Source of the DNA: a virus
Direction: 5' to 3' (one strand)
Length of the DNA: 24,438 nucleotides
IMG/VR virus record: IMGVR_UViG_3300042391_000182
Coordinates: 1-24,438 of that record
In this document: one piece after another, positions 10,255 through 17,150 of the stretch
How the letters are laid out: each line of letters opens with the position of its first letter
Position numbering within the stretch: the stretch's first letter is position 1
The notes under the pieces: model-generated
Seen by the model: only the letters and a program-made list of their open reading frames with translations
Told to the model about the DNA's origin: nothing
Database searches by the model: none
Made by a program: the position numbers and the translations under genes

Positions 10255-10575
10255 TTGAGTTGGAATGAAACAGAAATGGACGTTATCCGATGGAGTGAAG
10301 CCAGAGGAATCATACCGAATAGCACTTCAATAGCTCAATATCGTAAAGCTCAAGAGGAAATGCATGAACTCCACACAGCACTTATCAACCGCGACCGTAG
10401 AGGAATTATTGATGGAATTGGCGACGTTCTTGTATGCCTCATTAATGTTGCTGCTCTTGAGAACGTCACTTTAACTAGCTGCTTAAAGTTCTCGTATGAA
10501 GAGATAAAAAACAGAAATGGCTATCTAAATGCTGGTGGCATCTTCGTCAAACAACCTCAATCACCTGACCTCTGA
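10255..10575 (+). CDS. MazG-like nucleotide pyrophosphohydrolase
   Basis: A 106-residue all-alpha protein with the MazG/NTP-PPase metal-binding pattern EExxE...DxxGD: E34, E35, E38 in KAQEEMHEL and D53, D57 in IDGIGDVL. These residues bind Mg and the triphosphate. Phage MazG-like enzymes hydrolyse (d)NTPs or alarmones and may shape the nucleotide pool or the host starvation response; which one is not shown. The start is TTG 10255, preceded by AGGAG with a 6-base gap. It is the last gene of the plus-strand operon and its 3' end overlaps the convergent phosphoesterase gene by 29 bases. Confidence 0.8.
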   Translation: MSWNETEMDVIRWSEARGIIPNSTSIAQYRKAQEEMHELHTALINRDRRGIIDGIGDVLVCLINVAALENVTLTSCLKFSYEEIKNRNGYLNAGGIFVKQPQSPDL

Positions 10576-11503
10576 AGTATACTAATCCCTCGGAGATAAC
10601 CTCGCACAGTTCTGGTGGCATGAGCTTTCCTTCCCAAAAGGTTAGAACAGCAAAACCGCTTCTCCAGTTCTTAGGGTTATCCTCCGCATAATCAAAGCCA
10701 GGATCATCTATATTCGCTAAGGTTCCTGTATCTACACCGTATCTACTACCATTGTAGTCAGTCCACGGAGTTACCTTCAAACTATGCAAGTGCCCTGTAA
10801 CGATAGAAGTACCTGACTTCATTGTGTTATTGTAAACAGCATGGATACCGTTATGCCATCGATGCTTAATCATCGTATGCTCGTTAACCATAATCGATGT
10901 AGAGAACTTCCATCGTGGGAAGTGATCTGACAGATTAAATCCTTGTACACCTTCAAATGCAGTCCCAACTTGGGACGCTAGACGAGTATTAAATCGCATG
11001 TCGTGGTTTCCCCAAGTCCAATGCAATTTAGCATTCTTAGACGCTGCCTCAATCTCTGCTAGACGATCATGGCAAGCCTCTAACTCCTGCTGTACTGTCG
11101 GGGTTTTCTGCCAGCCTATAGGATCATGCCTAGATGCTGATGCACCGTCGAATACGTCACCATTCATTACGATTATTCGTGGCTTTAATTCTGGTATTAG
11201 CTTAACGAAAGCCTTATGAGCCGTTGATATAATTCCAGGGTAATAATGGCAGTCTGATGCCACCATAATCACGCCTTCGTCCATTTCTACCTTAGTTCTA
11301 ACGCCATTACCAGGAACCGTTATATTGAATGTAGGACTACGAACGTCTGATGACTTTAGCTCAATTGAATACTTACTTTCTATAGATTTACGTCTAGCAA
11401 ATACATTACGGACGTTCATATCTAACATTCTAGCTATTTGAGCAGCCGATCCGTATTTATTCCACATGGAAATAAAATCTTCATCTGAAACTTTCTGAGC
11501 CAT
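10547..11503 (-). CDS. Calcineurin-like metallophosphoesterase with N-terminal HTH
   Basis: A 318-residue protein. Residues 8-42 form a helix-turn-helix-like segment (AAQIARMLDMNVRNVFARRK). After a linker comes a metallophosphoesterase domain with all five blocks: SDCH (D84, H86), NGDVFD (114-119), GNHD (165-168), MIKHRWH (about 211-217) and GHLH (237-240). These residues bind two metal ions and cleave phosphomono- or diesters, including nucleic acids. Proteins with this layout are widespread in phages without a settled role. It is the last gene of the late leftward region and converges with the MazG-like gene (29-base overlap). The HTH suggests it acts on DNA. Confidence 0.87.
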   Translation of the reverse strand: MAQKVSDEDFISMWNKYGSAAQIARMLDMNVRNVFARRKSIESKYSIELKSSDVRSPTFNITVPGNGVRTKVEMDEGVIMVASDCHYYPGIISTAHKAFVKLIPELKPRIIVMNGDVFDGASASRHDPIGWQKTPTVQQELEACHDRLAEIEAASKNAKLHWTWGNHDMRFNTRLASQVGTAFEGVQGFNLSDHFPRWKFSTSIMVNEHTMIKHRWHNGIHAVYNNTMKSGTSIVTGHLHSLKVTPWTDYNGSRYGVDTGTLANIDDPGFDYAEDNPKNWRSGFAVLTFWEGKLMPPELCEVISEGLVYFRGQVIEVV

Positions 11504-11504
11504 G

Positions 11505-11699
11505 TTAGTTTACTTTCCGTATGAATTCACCACACCAATCGGATCGCTCAGTCACTGGATAGCAACTGTCGTATTCATCTTCAATTTGGAATAGTGTAGG
11601 AGGATAACGTCGGCAAATGCCTAAGTCATCTTTGGGAGATATATCAAAGAAAGCACACGATACACACGCAGGCATACAATCGTCAGGGATTTTTGCCAT
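11505..11699 (-). CDS. Small Cys-rich metal-binding protein
   Basis: A 64-residue acidic protein with six cysteines (8, 12, 15, 29, 46, 56). The layout CVSC...CRRYPP...DWCGEF is a recurring one, resembling small iron-sulfur or zinc proteins (HiPIP-like four-Cys spacing). The cofactor cannot be decided from sequence. It begins within the end of the Rz gene (ATGG in the last codons) and is followed directly by the phosphoesterase gene. No signal peptide is present, so it is expected in the cytoplasm. Confidence 0.75.
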   Translation of the reverse strand: MAKIPDDCMPACVSCAFFDISPKDDLGICRRYPPTLFQIEDEYDSCYPVTERSDWCGEFIRKVN

Positions 11700-12162
11700 T
11701 CATTTCTTTTCTAATGGTTTCGTATTGGGAGTAGCACTGCTTGAGACTGATTCTGAGTTCGTCTGCTTCTCTAGCGATCCCGATAAGAACAGCCCCATCC
11801 TCTCGGTAAAGCTCTTTTCCGGTACAGCCGTTTGTTCCATTGCTGGCACTCTGGGACACTCCACTACTCTCGGTGCGGTTGGGACGGTGCTGCAAGCTGT
11901 TAAGCAAAGCGGTATTACGAGCATTAGCTTCTCTAAGTTCACGATTCTTGTCCTCTCGTAGCTTGTCTGCATTACCTTGCATTACCTGTTCTTTCTCACG
12001 CATAAGAGCAACATTAGCAGCATATTCAGCAGCTAATTTAGCCTTCTCTTTATCCCATTGAGACTGAACTTTAGCCTGCCCTGCTGTATCGCCCTGCCAG
12101 TGACCTGTACCATAAGCACAGACCACCGCTAAGACAGTACCAGCAATGAAGTATGGGTTCAT
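11683..12162 (-). CDS. Rz: Inner-membrane spanin (Rz-like)
   Basis: A 159-residue protein with an N-terminal membrane anchor (YFIAGTVLAVVCAYGTGHWQ, residues 4-23) and a periplasmic coiled-coil region (KVQSQWDKEKAKLAAEYAA and onwards to about residue 90). The tail contains Cys and ends in a charged helix. This is the classic i-spanin layout, which bridges inner and outer membranes with its lipoprotein partner at the last step of lysis in Gram-negative hosts. The partner gene is nested inside it in another frame. The ATG at 12162 overlaps the stop of the small secreted protein gene. It follows holin and endolysin in transcription order, as in many phages. Confidence 0.88.
   Translation of the reverse strand: MNPYFIAGTVLAVVCAYGTGHWQGDTAGQAKVQSQWDKEKAKLAAEYAANVALMREKEQVMQGNADKLREDKNRELREANARNTALLNSLQHRPNRTESSGVSQSASNGTNGCTGKELYREDGAVLIGIAREADELRISLKQCYSQYETIRKEMNGKNP
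11700..11924 (-). CDS. Rz1: Outer-membrane spanin lipoprotein (Rz1-like), nested in Rz
   Basis: A 74-residue lipoprotein encoded entirely inside the Rz gene in another frame. It has a short signal (MLVIPLCLTAC) with lipobox LTAC, so the mature protein starts at Cys11, followed by STVPTAPRVVECPRVPA, which is Pro-rich as usual for Rz1. The ATG at 11924 is favoured because AGAGAAG lies just upstream and it gives a normal-length signal; the frame could start earlier (11972), which would add a charged N-terminus. The lipoprotein sits in the outer membrane and fuses membranes together with Rz. Confidence 0.85.
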   Translation of the reverse strand: MLVIPLCLTACSTVPTAPRVVECPRVPAMEQTAVPEKSFTERMGLFLSGSLEKQTNSESVSSSATPNTKPLEKK

Positions 12163-12317
12163 TTAGTAGGAACCTTAGTACCCTCTAATTTCTTATGAAC
12201 CTTGATAGTCTTGCAAACTTGCTTGCCTTTCTCATCGTGGCAAACCTTTTTTAGTTCACCACCAGCAAAGACGAAGTTTACAGTCAACATTAGCAAAGTA
12301 ACTAATACAATTTTCAT
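12159..12317 (-). CDS. Small secreted protein in the lysis cassette
   Basis: ATG at 12317 to TGA at 12159, 52 residues. A signal peptide (MKIVLVTLLMLTVNFVFA, cleavage expected after Ala18) is followed by a short basic mature peptide (GGELKKVCHDEKGKQVCKTI) with two cysteines, C25 and C34. It is one disulfide candidate between the holin-candidate gene and Rz. Its stop overlaps the Rz ATG (ATGA). Its place in the lysis cassette suggests a periplasmic accessory function; nothing more can be said. Similar two-Cys periplasmic peptides with KVCHDxKGKxVCKTIK are common in bacterial and phage genomes. Confidence 0.75.
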   Translation of the reverse strand: MKIVLVTLLMLTVNFVFAGGELKKVCHDEKGKQVCKTIKVHKKLEGTKVPTK

Positions 12318-12319
12318 AA

Positions 12320-12715
12320 TTAAATCTCCGGTTGTGGTGCGGCAGGTGGAGCAGGCTTACCGCCAAATCCCATACTTACTACAGGAGCAGTCGATATAGG
12401 CTCTAACTTAGGCTCTATACGTTCTTTAGGCTCACACTTCATAGCCTCCTCACGTTCTTTAGGAGTCGTTAGATTAGGCGGCACGAACTGATCCTTACCC
12501 TTAACTGCTATCAATGTAGCTAGAGCACCTAATATGTACTTACTCATGTCAGAAAGTAGCAAGAAAAATTGCTTATCTGCTGGAGCCATACCACTCATGG
12601 GCTGAGTAACAAATACGACTGAGTACATAGATAGACTAGCCATCATCATCAGAATCATGCAAAAACAGATACCAATAGCAAACTTTAGCCAGGCGTTTAG
12701 ACTTTCTTCGTTCAT
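12320..12715 (-). CDS. Holin candidate (two membrane segments)
   Basis: A 131-residue membrane protein. Hydrophobic segments lie at about 9-37 (WLKFAIGICFCMILMMMASL and following) and 51-71 (FLLLSDMSKYILGALATLIA). A charged and Pro-rich cytoplasmic tail follows (KEREEAMKCEPKER, GGKPAPPAAPQPEI). Two transmembrane segments, small size and its place just before the spanins and just after the endolysin gene suggest a class II-type holin, which makes the pore or lesion that releases the endolysin. Other membrane proteins in the cassette (13416-13718 and 14310-14495) are alternative holins. Confidence 0.65.
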   Translation of the reverse strand: MNEESLNAWLKFAIGICFCMILMMMASLSMYSVVFVTQPMSGMAPADKQFFLLLSDMSKYILGALATLIAVKGKDQFVPPNLTTPKEREEAMKCEPKERIEPKLEPISTAPVVSMGFGGKPAPPAAPQPEI

Positions 12716-12918
12716 TTAGTCACCTTCTCAGGTTTAGTTACATCGTCAGGACAGGTTTGCGTAGCTGTACATATAGGTGGCTTACAATCTGTGGTCTCCC
12801 AGTTAGCAGGGTCTTGACACTTATATCGAAACCTATCTTCACAAGCATTAAGCACCAAGCACATGGAGAGCGTGCTCATAATGTTTCTTACGATCTTCGA
12901 GTCCAATTGTGCCCCCAT
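12712..12918 (-). CDS. Small lipoprotein
   Basis: A short lipoprotein with lipobox LNAC (residues 23-26 of the longest frame) preceded by a hydrophobic stretch (IMSTLSMCLV). The mature part has five further cysteines or so (YKCQD, DCKPPICTATQTC). The start is uncertain: ATG 12918 lacks a Shine-Dalgarno, TTG 12906 follows GGGGG at 5 bases and keeps two basic residues before the hydrophobic core, and ATG 12879 would give a very short signal. It overlaps the end of the endolysin gene by about 30-70 bases in another frame. Possibly a second lysis or superinfection lipoprotein; not known. Confidence 0.65.
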   Translation of the reverse strand: MGAQLDSKIVRNIMSTLSMCLVLNACEDRFRYKCQDPANWETTDCKPPICTATQTCPDDVTKPEKVTK

Positions 12919-13468
12919 TAATACGTTTCGTTAATGTCAGAATATCGCCAGCATCAGCCCATTGATTGAGCTTATTTGTTTCCCAGAACCAGCAAGCAGA
13001 CTGAGCAGCACCTTCGAACGTGGCTAGATACTCAGGAACATCGTTAATGTTCATCTCTAACGAGTCTGCAAAGGCTTGATAATTAGATTTACCTGTAAGC
13101 TGAATTAATCCTCGACCGCAAAATTTCCAGCCTTCTTGACTAGCCTCATCACCATTACCCATACGGTTAGCGTAAACCTTCGATGCTATGGCAACCTGCT
13201 TATTAGGACGAGATGCGTAATCCTGAGCTATCTGATCGTTAGGGAAGTATTTAGGGAATATCTTTCGGAGAGTCGCAGCCTTATAGTTTAGATTCTCTTT
13301 AAGAACCATAAAACCACCAGACTCATGACTACATTGAGCGATAAAAGCAGCCATACGTTTAGGCGTATTAATATCGTAGTCAGGGAATAATTGTTCTAGT
13401 GCATGATGCCAATGTTCAACGTACGGATTCTTCGGTAGGAGTTGTTTGAGTTGGCTCAAAGTTAGCAT
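12848..13468 (-). CDS. Endolysin, glycoside hydrolase family 19 (chitinase/lysozyme-like)
   Basis: A 206-residue lytic enzyme. AAFIAQCSHESGGF (about 40-53) holds the catalytic Glu49, and ENLNYKA follows. KFCGRGLIQLTGKSNY (about 115-130) is the GH19 signature loop, and TKRINGGTIGLEDRKKHY is the C-terminal family block. GH19 phage endolysins cleave the glycan strands of peptidoglycan. No signal peptide is present, so export should depend on a holin. The ATG at 13468 has GAGGA 6 bases upstream and lies within the end of the previous membrane protein gene. Good fit in length and motifs. Confidence 0.92.
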   Translation of the reverse strand: MLTLSQLKQLLPKNPYVEHWHHALEQLFPDYDINTPKRMAAFIAQCSHESGGFMVLKENLNYKAATLRKIFPKYFPNDQIAQDYASRPNKQVAIASKVYANRMGNGDEASQEGWKFCGRGLIQLTGKSNYQAFADSLEMNINDVPEYLATFEGAAQSACWFWETNKLNQWADAGDILTLTKRINGGTIGLEDRKKHYEHALHVLGA

Positions 13469-13718
13469 TTTTATCCTCTAAATCACGCAACATTAAGTTA
13501 CGTATTCTTCTCATACGATCTATTTCGACAATAGCAGCATTAGTCGCATTATTGGCATCCATAATAGCTAAACCTACTAATGGCAAAGCAATAGCAAGCA
13601 CTAAAACCATAGCAAGCAAACATATTAGTAATACCCAAGGTATGCCGTCTTGCTCGTCTTTATCATTATTAGGACGCTGATTAGCCATAGTGTTACGAAT
13701 AGAACCGCTCCAAACCAT
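13416..13718 (-). CDS. Single-pass membrane protein in the lysis cassette
   Basis: A 100-residue protein with a polar N-terminus (ANQRPNNDKDEQDG), one long hydrophobic segment (IPWVLLICLLAMVLVLAIAL, extended by PLVGLAIM) and a basic helix (RMRRIRNLMLRDLEDKNANF) after it. ATG 13718 has AGGGA about 9 bases upstream; ATG 13688 is an alternative. It overlaps the previous gene by up to 94 bases and the endolysin gene by 53. Its position just before the endolysin is typical of a holin or antiholin-like membrane protein, but that is inference. Confidence 0.65.
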   Translation of the reverse strand: MVWSGSIRNTMANQRPNNDKDEQDGIPWVLLICLLAMVLVLAIALPLVGLAIMDANNATNAAIVEIDRMRRIRNLMLRDLEDKNANFEPTQTTPTEESVR

Positions 13719-14308
13719 GTAACATTTTCCCTAAACTTTCTAATCATTCTTCTGCGTTTAGTAGCGGCTATTTGCTGTAATTTAAGTTCTTCTATTCTTG
13801 CTATCTCTTGTTGCTTGTTAATACGCTCAACTGTCTTTTCATACTTACCCCAAAGTGAACCCAGCTCTGGCGGTGCTCTATAAACCATCGTCTCACGCAG
13901 CTCTGCCATCATTGAATCCAGCCTAGCCTCTATGATGATCTTACGTAATGCTCTGCGACCTAATGACTCTTGACCTTTGTATACAGTTGTATTCGCTAAT
14001 TCTTCTGCCAATAACGCTTTGGCTAATTGATCTTGTGCATCTAATAAAGCACCAAGTTGATTACCAATCTCTGTAAATACATCATTAGGATCAGCTTTTG
14101 CTATTTCCTGAACTCTAACTACTTCTTGATTATATTGAATCTTCTGTTCATTAGTAGGATTAGGTATCTTATGAAACTGAACCTTTAAATCGTCTAATAC
14201 TTCCTTTACATCACCAGCCGCACCTTTAATATCTTTATAAAGTTGACAGCCTTTCTTACAAGCAGCTACAGCAGCATTAGCTAACGCAAGTAATGTAAGT
14301 GGGTCCAC
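13625..14308 (-). CDS. Coiled-coil protein with C-terminal membrane anchor
   Basis: A 227-residue protein with a short hydrophobic N-terminal helix (DPLTLLALANAAVAACKKGC). A long helical and charged region follows (LAKALLAEELANT, EKTVERINKQQEIARIEELK). A C-terminal transmembrane segment (WFGAVLFVTLWLISVLIMIK) comes before a short tail. The start is GTG 14308, with nothing better upstream. The family is not recognised; similar proteins stand between tail fibre and lysis genes in some podoviruses. It might be a membrane-associated lysis or entry protein. Confidence 0.65.
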   Translation of the reverse strand: MDPLTLLALANAAVAACKKGCQLYKDIKGAAGDVKEVLDDLKVQFHKIPNPTNEQKIQYNQEVVRVQEIAKADPNDVFTEIGNQLGALLDAQDQLAKALLAEELANTTVYKGQESLGRRALRKIIIEARLDSMMAELRETMVYRAPPELGSLWGKYEKTVERINKQQEIARIEELKLQQIAATKRRRMIRKFRENVTWFGAVLFVTLWLISVLIMIKTSKTAYLGYY

Positions 14309-14309
14309 A

Positions 14310-14495
14310 TTATTTAGGCAATTGACCGTTACCAGCTAACCAGATCATGAGACCTAATGCACCGGCTCCAACAATCCAGAATATCTTTTTAACGACAGAG
14401 CGACCTACTTCTTCATAGATTCGTTTAAACGCAACTTCTGCTGCGCGCTCTGCTATATGGTCGATCTGCTCGTCAGTAAGTTGTATCTTTTCCAT
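14310..14495 (-). CDS. Small tail-anchored membrane protein
   Basis: A 61-residue protein from ATG 14495, which overlaps the fibre gene stop (TAATG). It has a helical soluble part (KIQLTDEQIDHIAERAAEVA, then a basic FKRIYEEVGRSVVKK) and one membrane segment (IFWIVGAGALGLMIWLAGNG) near the C-terminus. An ATG 18 bases further upstream is less likely because it lies within the fibre gene. Could be a holin-type or membrane protein of the late region; no known family named. Confidence 0.65.
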   Translation of the reverse strand: MEKIQLTDEQIDHIAERAAEVAFKRIYEEVGRSVVKKIFWIVGAGALGLMIWLAGNGQLPK

Positions 14496-15232
14496 TATGC
14501 AACTCGCTTCCACATATAAACAGTAATATAAGGTTGTAAATTAGCGTTAGTACCTGATGAACCAGTTGATTGAATAGATATGCCAGTAGATGCAGATTCT
14601 GTGTTCATTGAATCAGTTCTTGTTGTTCCTGACGTTAATGTTGCTGCACCGCCATTATCACTACCACGTTGAGCACTAACTGAATCAGAATTACCATGAG
14701 AGTGTTCAGGATCACTAACTGAGTGAGTATGGCTTACTACGATAGCGTCTTTAGAACCACCAGTTTCTTCAACAGTATCAAATGACGAATCACTTGCGTT
14801 AAGACCAACTAATACACGACCAGCACCAAATGCAGTCCATGTACCAAATCCAAACAATGTAGCTGGATTAGTGCTAACGGAGGCATTGATATATATTGAG
14901 CCTACTGGATAAGCAATAGCTACAGAGTTTGCAACGTAAGCAGTCGTAGCTACCTTAGTAGAGTTATCATTTGCCGATTGTGTAGTAGCCGTAGCTGATG
15001 CGCCTAACGCCACAGTAGAGCTAAATACAGCAGCACCAGTACAAGTAAATGCACCGCCTACGGTAAGACTGTCACCATCAGAACCAGTCTGTAAGTCTTT
15101 AACCTGAGCCATTAATTCGCGTATAGCGTTATTAATTCCACTAGGAGCGCAACCCTCAGCTATGTTGATGCCTGAGATGTCGGTATTATTTGACGCTGTA
15201 GCTGACCATTCGCTAACTTTATTCTTTGCCAT
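14495..15232 (-). CDS. Tail fibre/collar protein
   Basis: A 245-residue structural protein. The N-terminal region SEWSATASNNTDISGINIAE, followed by GINNAIRELMAQVKDLQ, is typical of the phage-attachment end. A Ser/Thr/Ala-rich shaft with TKVATTAYVANSVA follows, then a collar-like domain: YPVGSIYINA, GFGTWTAFGAGRVLVGLNAS, and SHTHSVSDPEHSHG (about 167-180), a His-rich HxH metal-site as in T4 gp12-type short fibres. The C-terminus LQPYITVYMWKR is the usual end of that domain. It probably forms a trimer on the virion and contacts the host surface. AT-rich spacing of about 10 bases separates it from the upstream gene. Confidence 0.85.
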   Translation of the reverse strand: MAKNKVSEWSATASNNTDISGINIAEGCAPSGINNAIRELMAQVKDLQTGSDGDSLTVGGAFTCTGAAVFSSTVALGASATATTQSANDNSTKVATTAYVANSVAIAYPVGSIYINASVSTNPATLFGFGTWTAFGAGRVLVGLNASDSSFDTVEETGGSKDAIVVSHTHSVSDPEHSHGNSDSVSAQRGSDNGGAATLTSGTTRTDSMNTESASTGISIQSTGSSGTNANLQPYITVYMWKRVA

Positions 15233-15242
15233 GATTTAACCC

Positions 15243-17150
15243 TTATTGACCTAATAGCCCTGTTACAGTACCCAAAGCAGCCGCACCAGGTACTACCCCT
15301 ATCGGTTTCATTCCTTGAGTTCTCTTACGTAGTTCTTCAAGAATTGCTCTTTGTTCAATAGGATCAGTAGTAAATAATCTTTTTTGAAGTTCTGACGAAG
15401 TTTCTCCGCTAATACCTTTAGTTCTTGCTAATCCTTGACGAGCAATGTCCATAGCAACGCCAGTTAAACCACCTCTAGCGTAGTTCTGAGCCAATGAACC
15501 TAACTCAGCAGCACTCTCACCAGTAGCCAATCTTTCACCAGTAGGAGAGCCACGAATAATATTTTTTGCAGTTTTAGATTGCTCCTCTAAACCTGTTATA
15601 TATTTATTAAATTCATTAAATTTTGCTTCATCTGAAAAAGCATATCTCATTAATGATTTTTGTTTAGGGCTCTTGAATATCTGACGAGAAAAATCACCAC
15701 CTTTAAAATTAGAAAGTCGCTCGTTAACATCAGCCATCATACCAAGACGGAAAGACTCTTTTTCTGAATCATTCATCTTCTTTAATTTGTCTAGTGCTTC
15801 TTTAGGATCAAGTCTTTGATATTTCTGACCAGTAACAAATGCACTTTGTATTCTTTCTGAATCTGCAAATTGAGCATTAGCTTTAGCATAGTCAGGATTT
15901 TTTGCTTTAATTAAATCATTAAATTCCCTGCGTACTTGAGACACATCTCTACCGTAAGCAGTAACCTTGCCTGTTATGTCTGTTTGACCTTCAACAATAC
16001 GATCTAAGCCAATCTTCATTTGATGCAATACGTCAGTAGGAACAAACTGAGCATTACGAATTTGCTCTAAGTCTGGCAACGTATTGCCTTTAACACCAGC
16101 TCGTTTGACAGCTTCTTCGTATGCTTGCTGGAATACAGGACGATCTACATATTGTCTAAAATCTCTAGCATCTATGGCTTTGCTATACGCTTTTGGGTAA
16201 GCCTGACGAGCAGCAGATTGCTGGTTAGAAATTAAAGAGTTTAAATATTCATAACCACTAACATTTTTACCTAAACCTGCTTTTTCTACTAATCCACTAA
16301 CAATATCGCTAGGCTGGTCTATTAGCCTATCCTCAAGGAATCTTTCAGTTGCACCTTTTTGTTTCGATGGCACAACATAACTAGCGTAGCCTAAATCACG
16401 TAAACTTTTGCCAAGATCAGCAATAACAGGATTAGGTACTCCAATCTTTCTTAGATCATCAAGTGTAGCTTGAGCCTCATCAGGAGTTAAATCATCCTTT
16501 TGCAGGCGGTTCATAATCATTTTAGAGGCAGCACCAGGTTGATCACCAACACCAGATGCAGTTAATACATTCTTAATTACAGTGCCAGCACCACGCAACA
16601 CTAAAGGAACCGTACCTCCAACAACACCACCAAATACACCAGACTCTAATGCCTTGCCACCAATATCAGTCTCAGCAGTACCAGCACCAGTTAATGCGCC
16701 TGTAGCAGCACCAGTAGCAACACCTCTAGTAATTTGACCTGGTATTGTTGCACCTGTAATAGCTTGCTGTACAGCAGGAGCAGCACGACCTAATGCTTTA
16801 AACGCACCAAATGGAGCAGCTAAAGCACCGCCAAACTCTGTGACCGTTCCTGTTACTGGATAATCTTGCTGAAATTGTTTTTGTTGCGCTCGTAATGTAT
16901 TACGCAATTCTTCATACTGTTGACCTGAAATAGCACCAGTTCGTAGAGCAGATTCTATTTCTTCACCAAATCCAAGCGTAGCACCACCAGCAGCCGACCT
17001 CAATGCTTCCGCTCTTGGAGAAAATGGCACAGGAGCAGCCATTACAGAACCCTGCATGCCTGATTTAATAACATTGGCTATTTCATCATTAGACATTGAG
17101 TCAGGAAATTCAACATCTCCAACGCCGGGTATTTCAACAATCTTAGCCAT
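15243..17150 (-). CDS. Large ejection/internal virion protein
   Basis: A 635-residue protein. The N-terminus IVEIPGVGDVEFPDSMSNDE has the short motif found at the start of many internal virion proteins. A Gly/Ala-rich, weakly hydrophobic region (about 110-200: GATIPGQITRGVATGAATGA, GVFGGVVGGTVPLVLRG) could insert in membranes. The middle and C-terminal parts are long charged helices. It is comparable in size and position to the last ejection protein of podoviruses (P22 gp16/T7 gp16-like), although no enzyme domain is seen. It is expected to leave the capsid with the DNA and help build a channel. Confidence 0.7.
   Translation of the reverse strand: MAKIVEIPGVGDVEFPDSMSNDEIANVIKSGMQGSVMAAPVPFSPRAEALRSAAGGATLGFGEEIESALRTGAISGQQYEELRNTLRAQQKQFQQDYPVTGTVTEFGGALAAPFGAFKALGRAAPAVQQAITGATIPGQITRGVATGAATGALTGAGTAETDIGGKALESGVFGGVVGGTVPLVLRGAGTVIKNVLTASGVGDQPGAASKMIMNRLQKDDLTPDEAQATLDDLRKIGVPNPVIADLGKSLRDLGYASYVVPSKQKGATERFLEDRLIDQPSDIVSGLVEKAGLGKNVSGYEYLNSLISNQQSAARQAYPKAYSKAIDARDFRQYVDRPVFQQAYEEAVKRAGVKGNTLPDLEQIRNAQFVPTDVLHQMKIGLDRIVEGQTDITGKVTAYGRDVSQVRREFNDLIKAKNPDYAKANAQFADSERIQSAFVTGQKYQRLDPKEALDKLKKMNDSEKESFRLGMMADVNERLSNFKGGDFSRQIFKSPKQKSLMRYAFSDEAKFNEFNKYITGLEEQSKTAKNIIRGSPTGERLATGESAAELGSLAQNYARGGLTGVAMDIARQGLARTKGISGETSSELQKRLFTTDPIEQRAILEELRKRTQGMKPIGVVPGAAALGTVTGLLGQ

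Noticed and set aside
10255-10575. Toxin-antitoxin unit with the upstream small gene
   Set aside because: The protein has the MazG-like metal pattern and the upstream gene shows no toxin or antitoxin features.
12202-12399. Plus-strand 65-codon frame
   Set aside because: Opposes the small secreted protein and the holin candidate; no Shine-Dalgarno.
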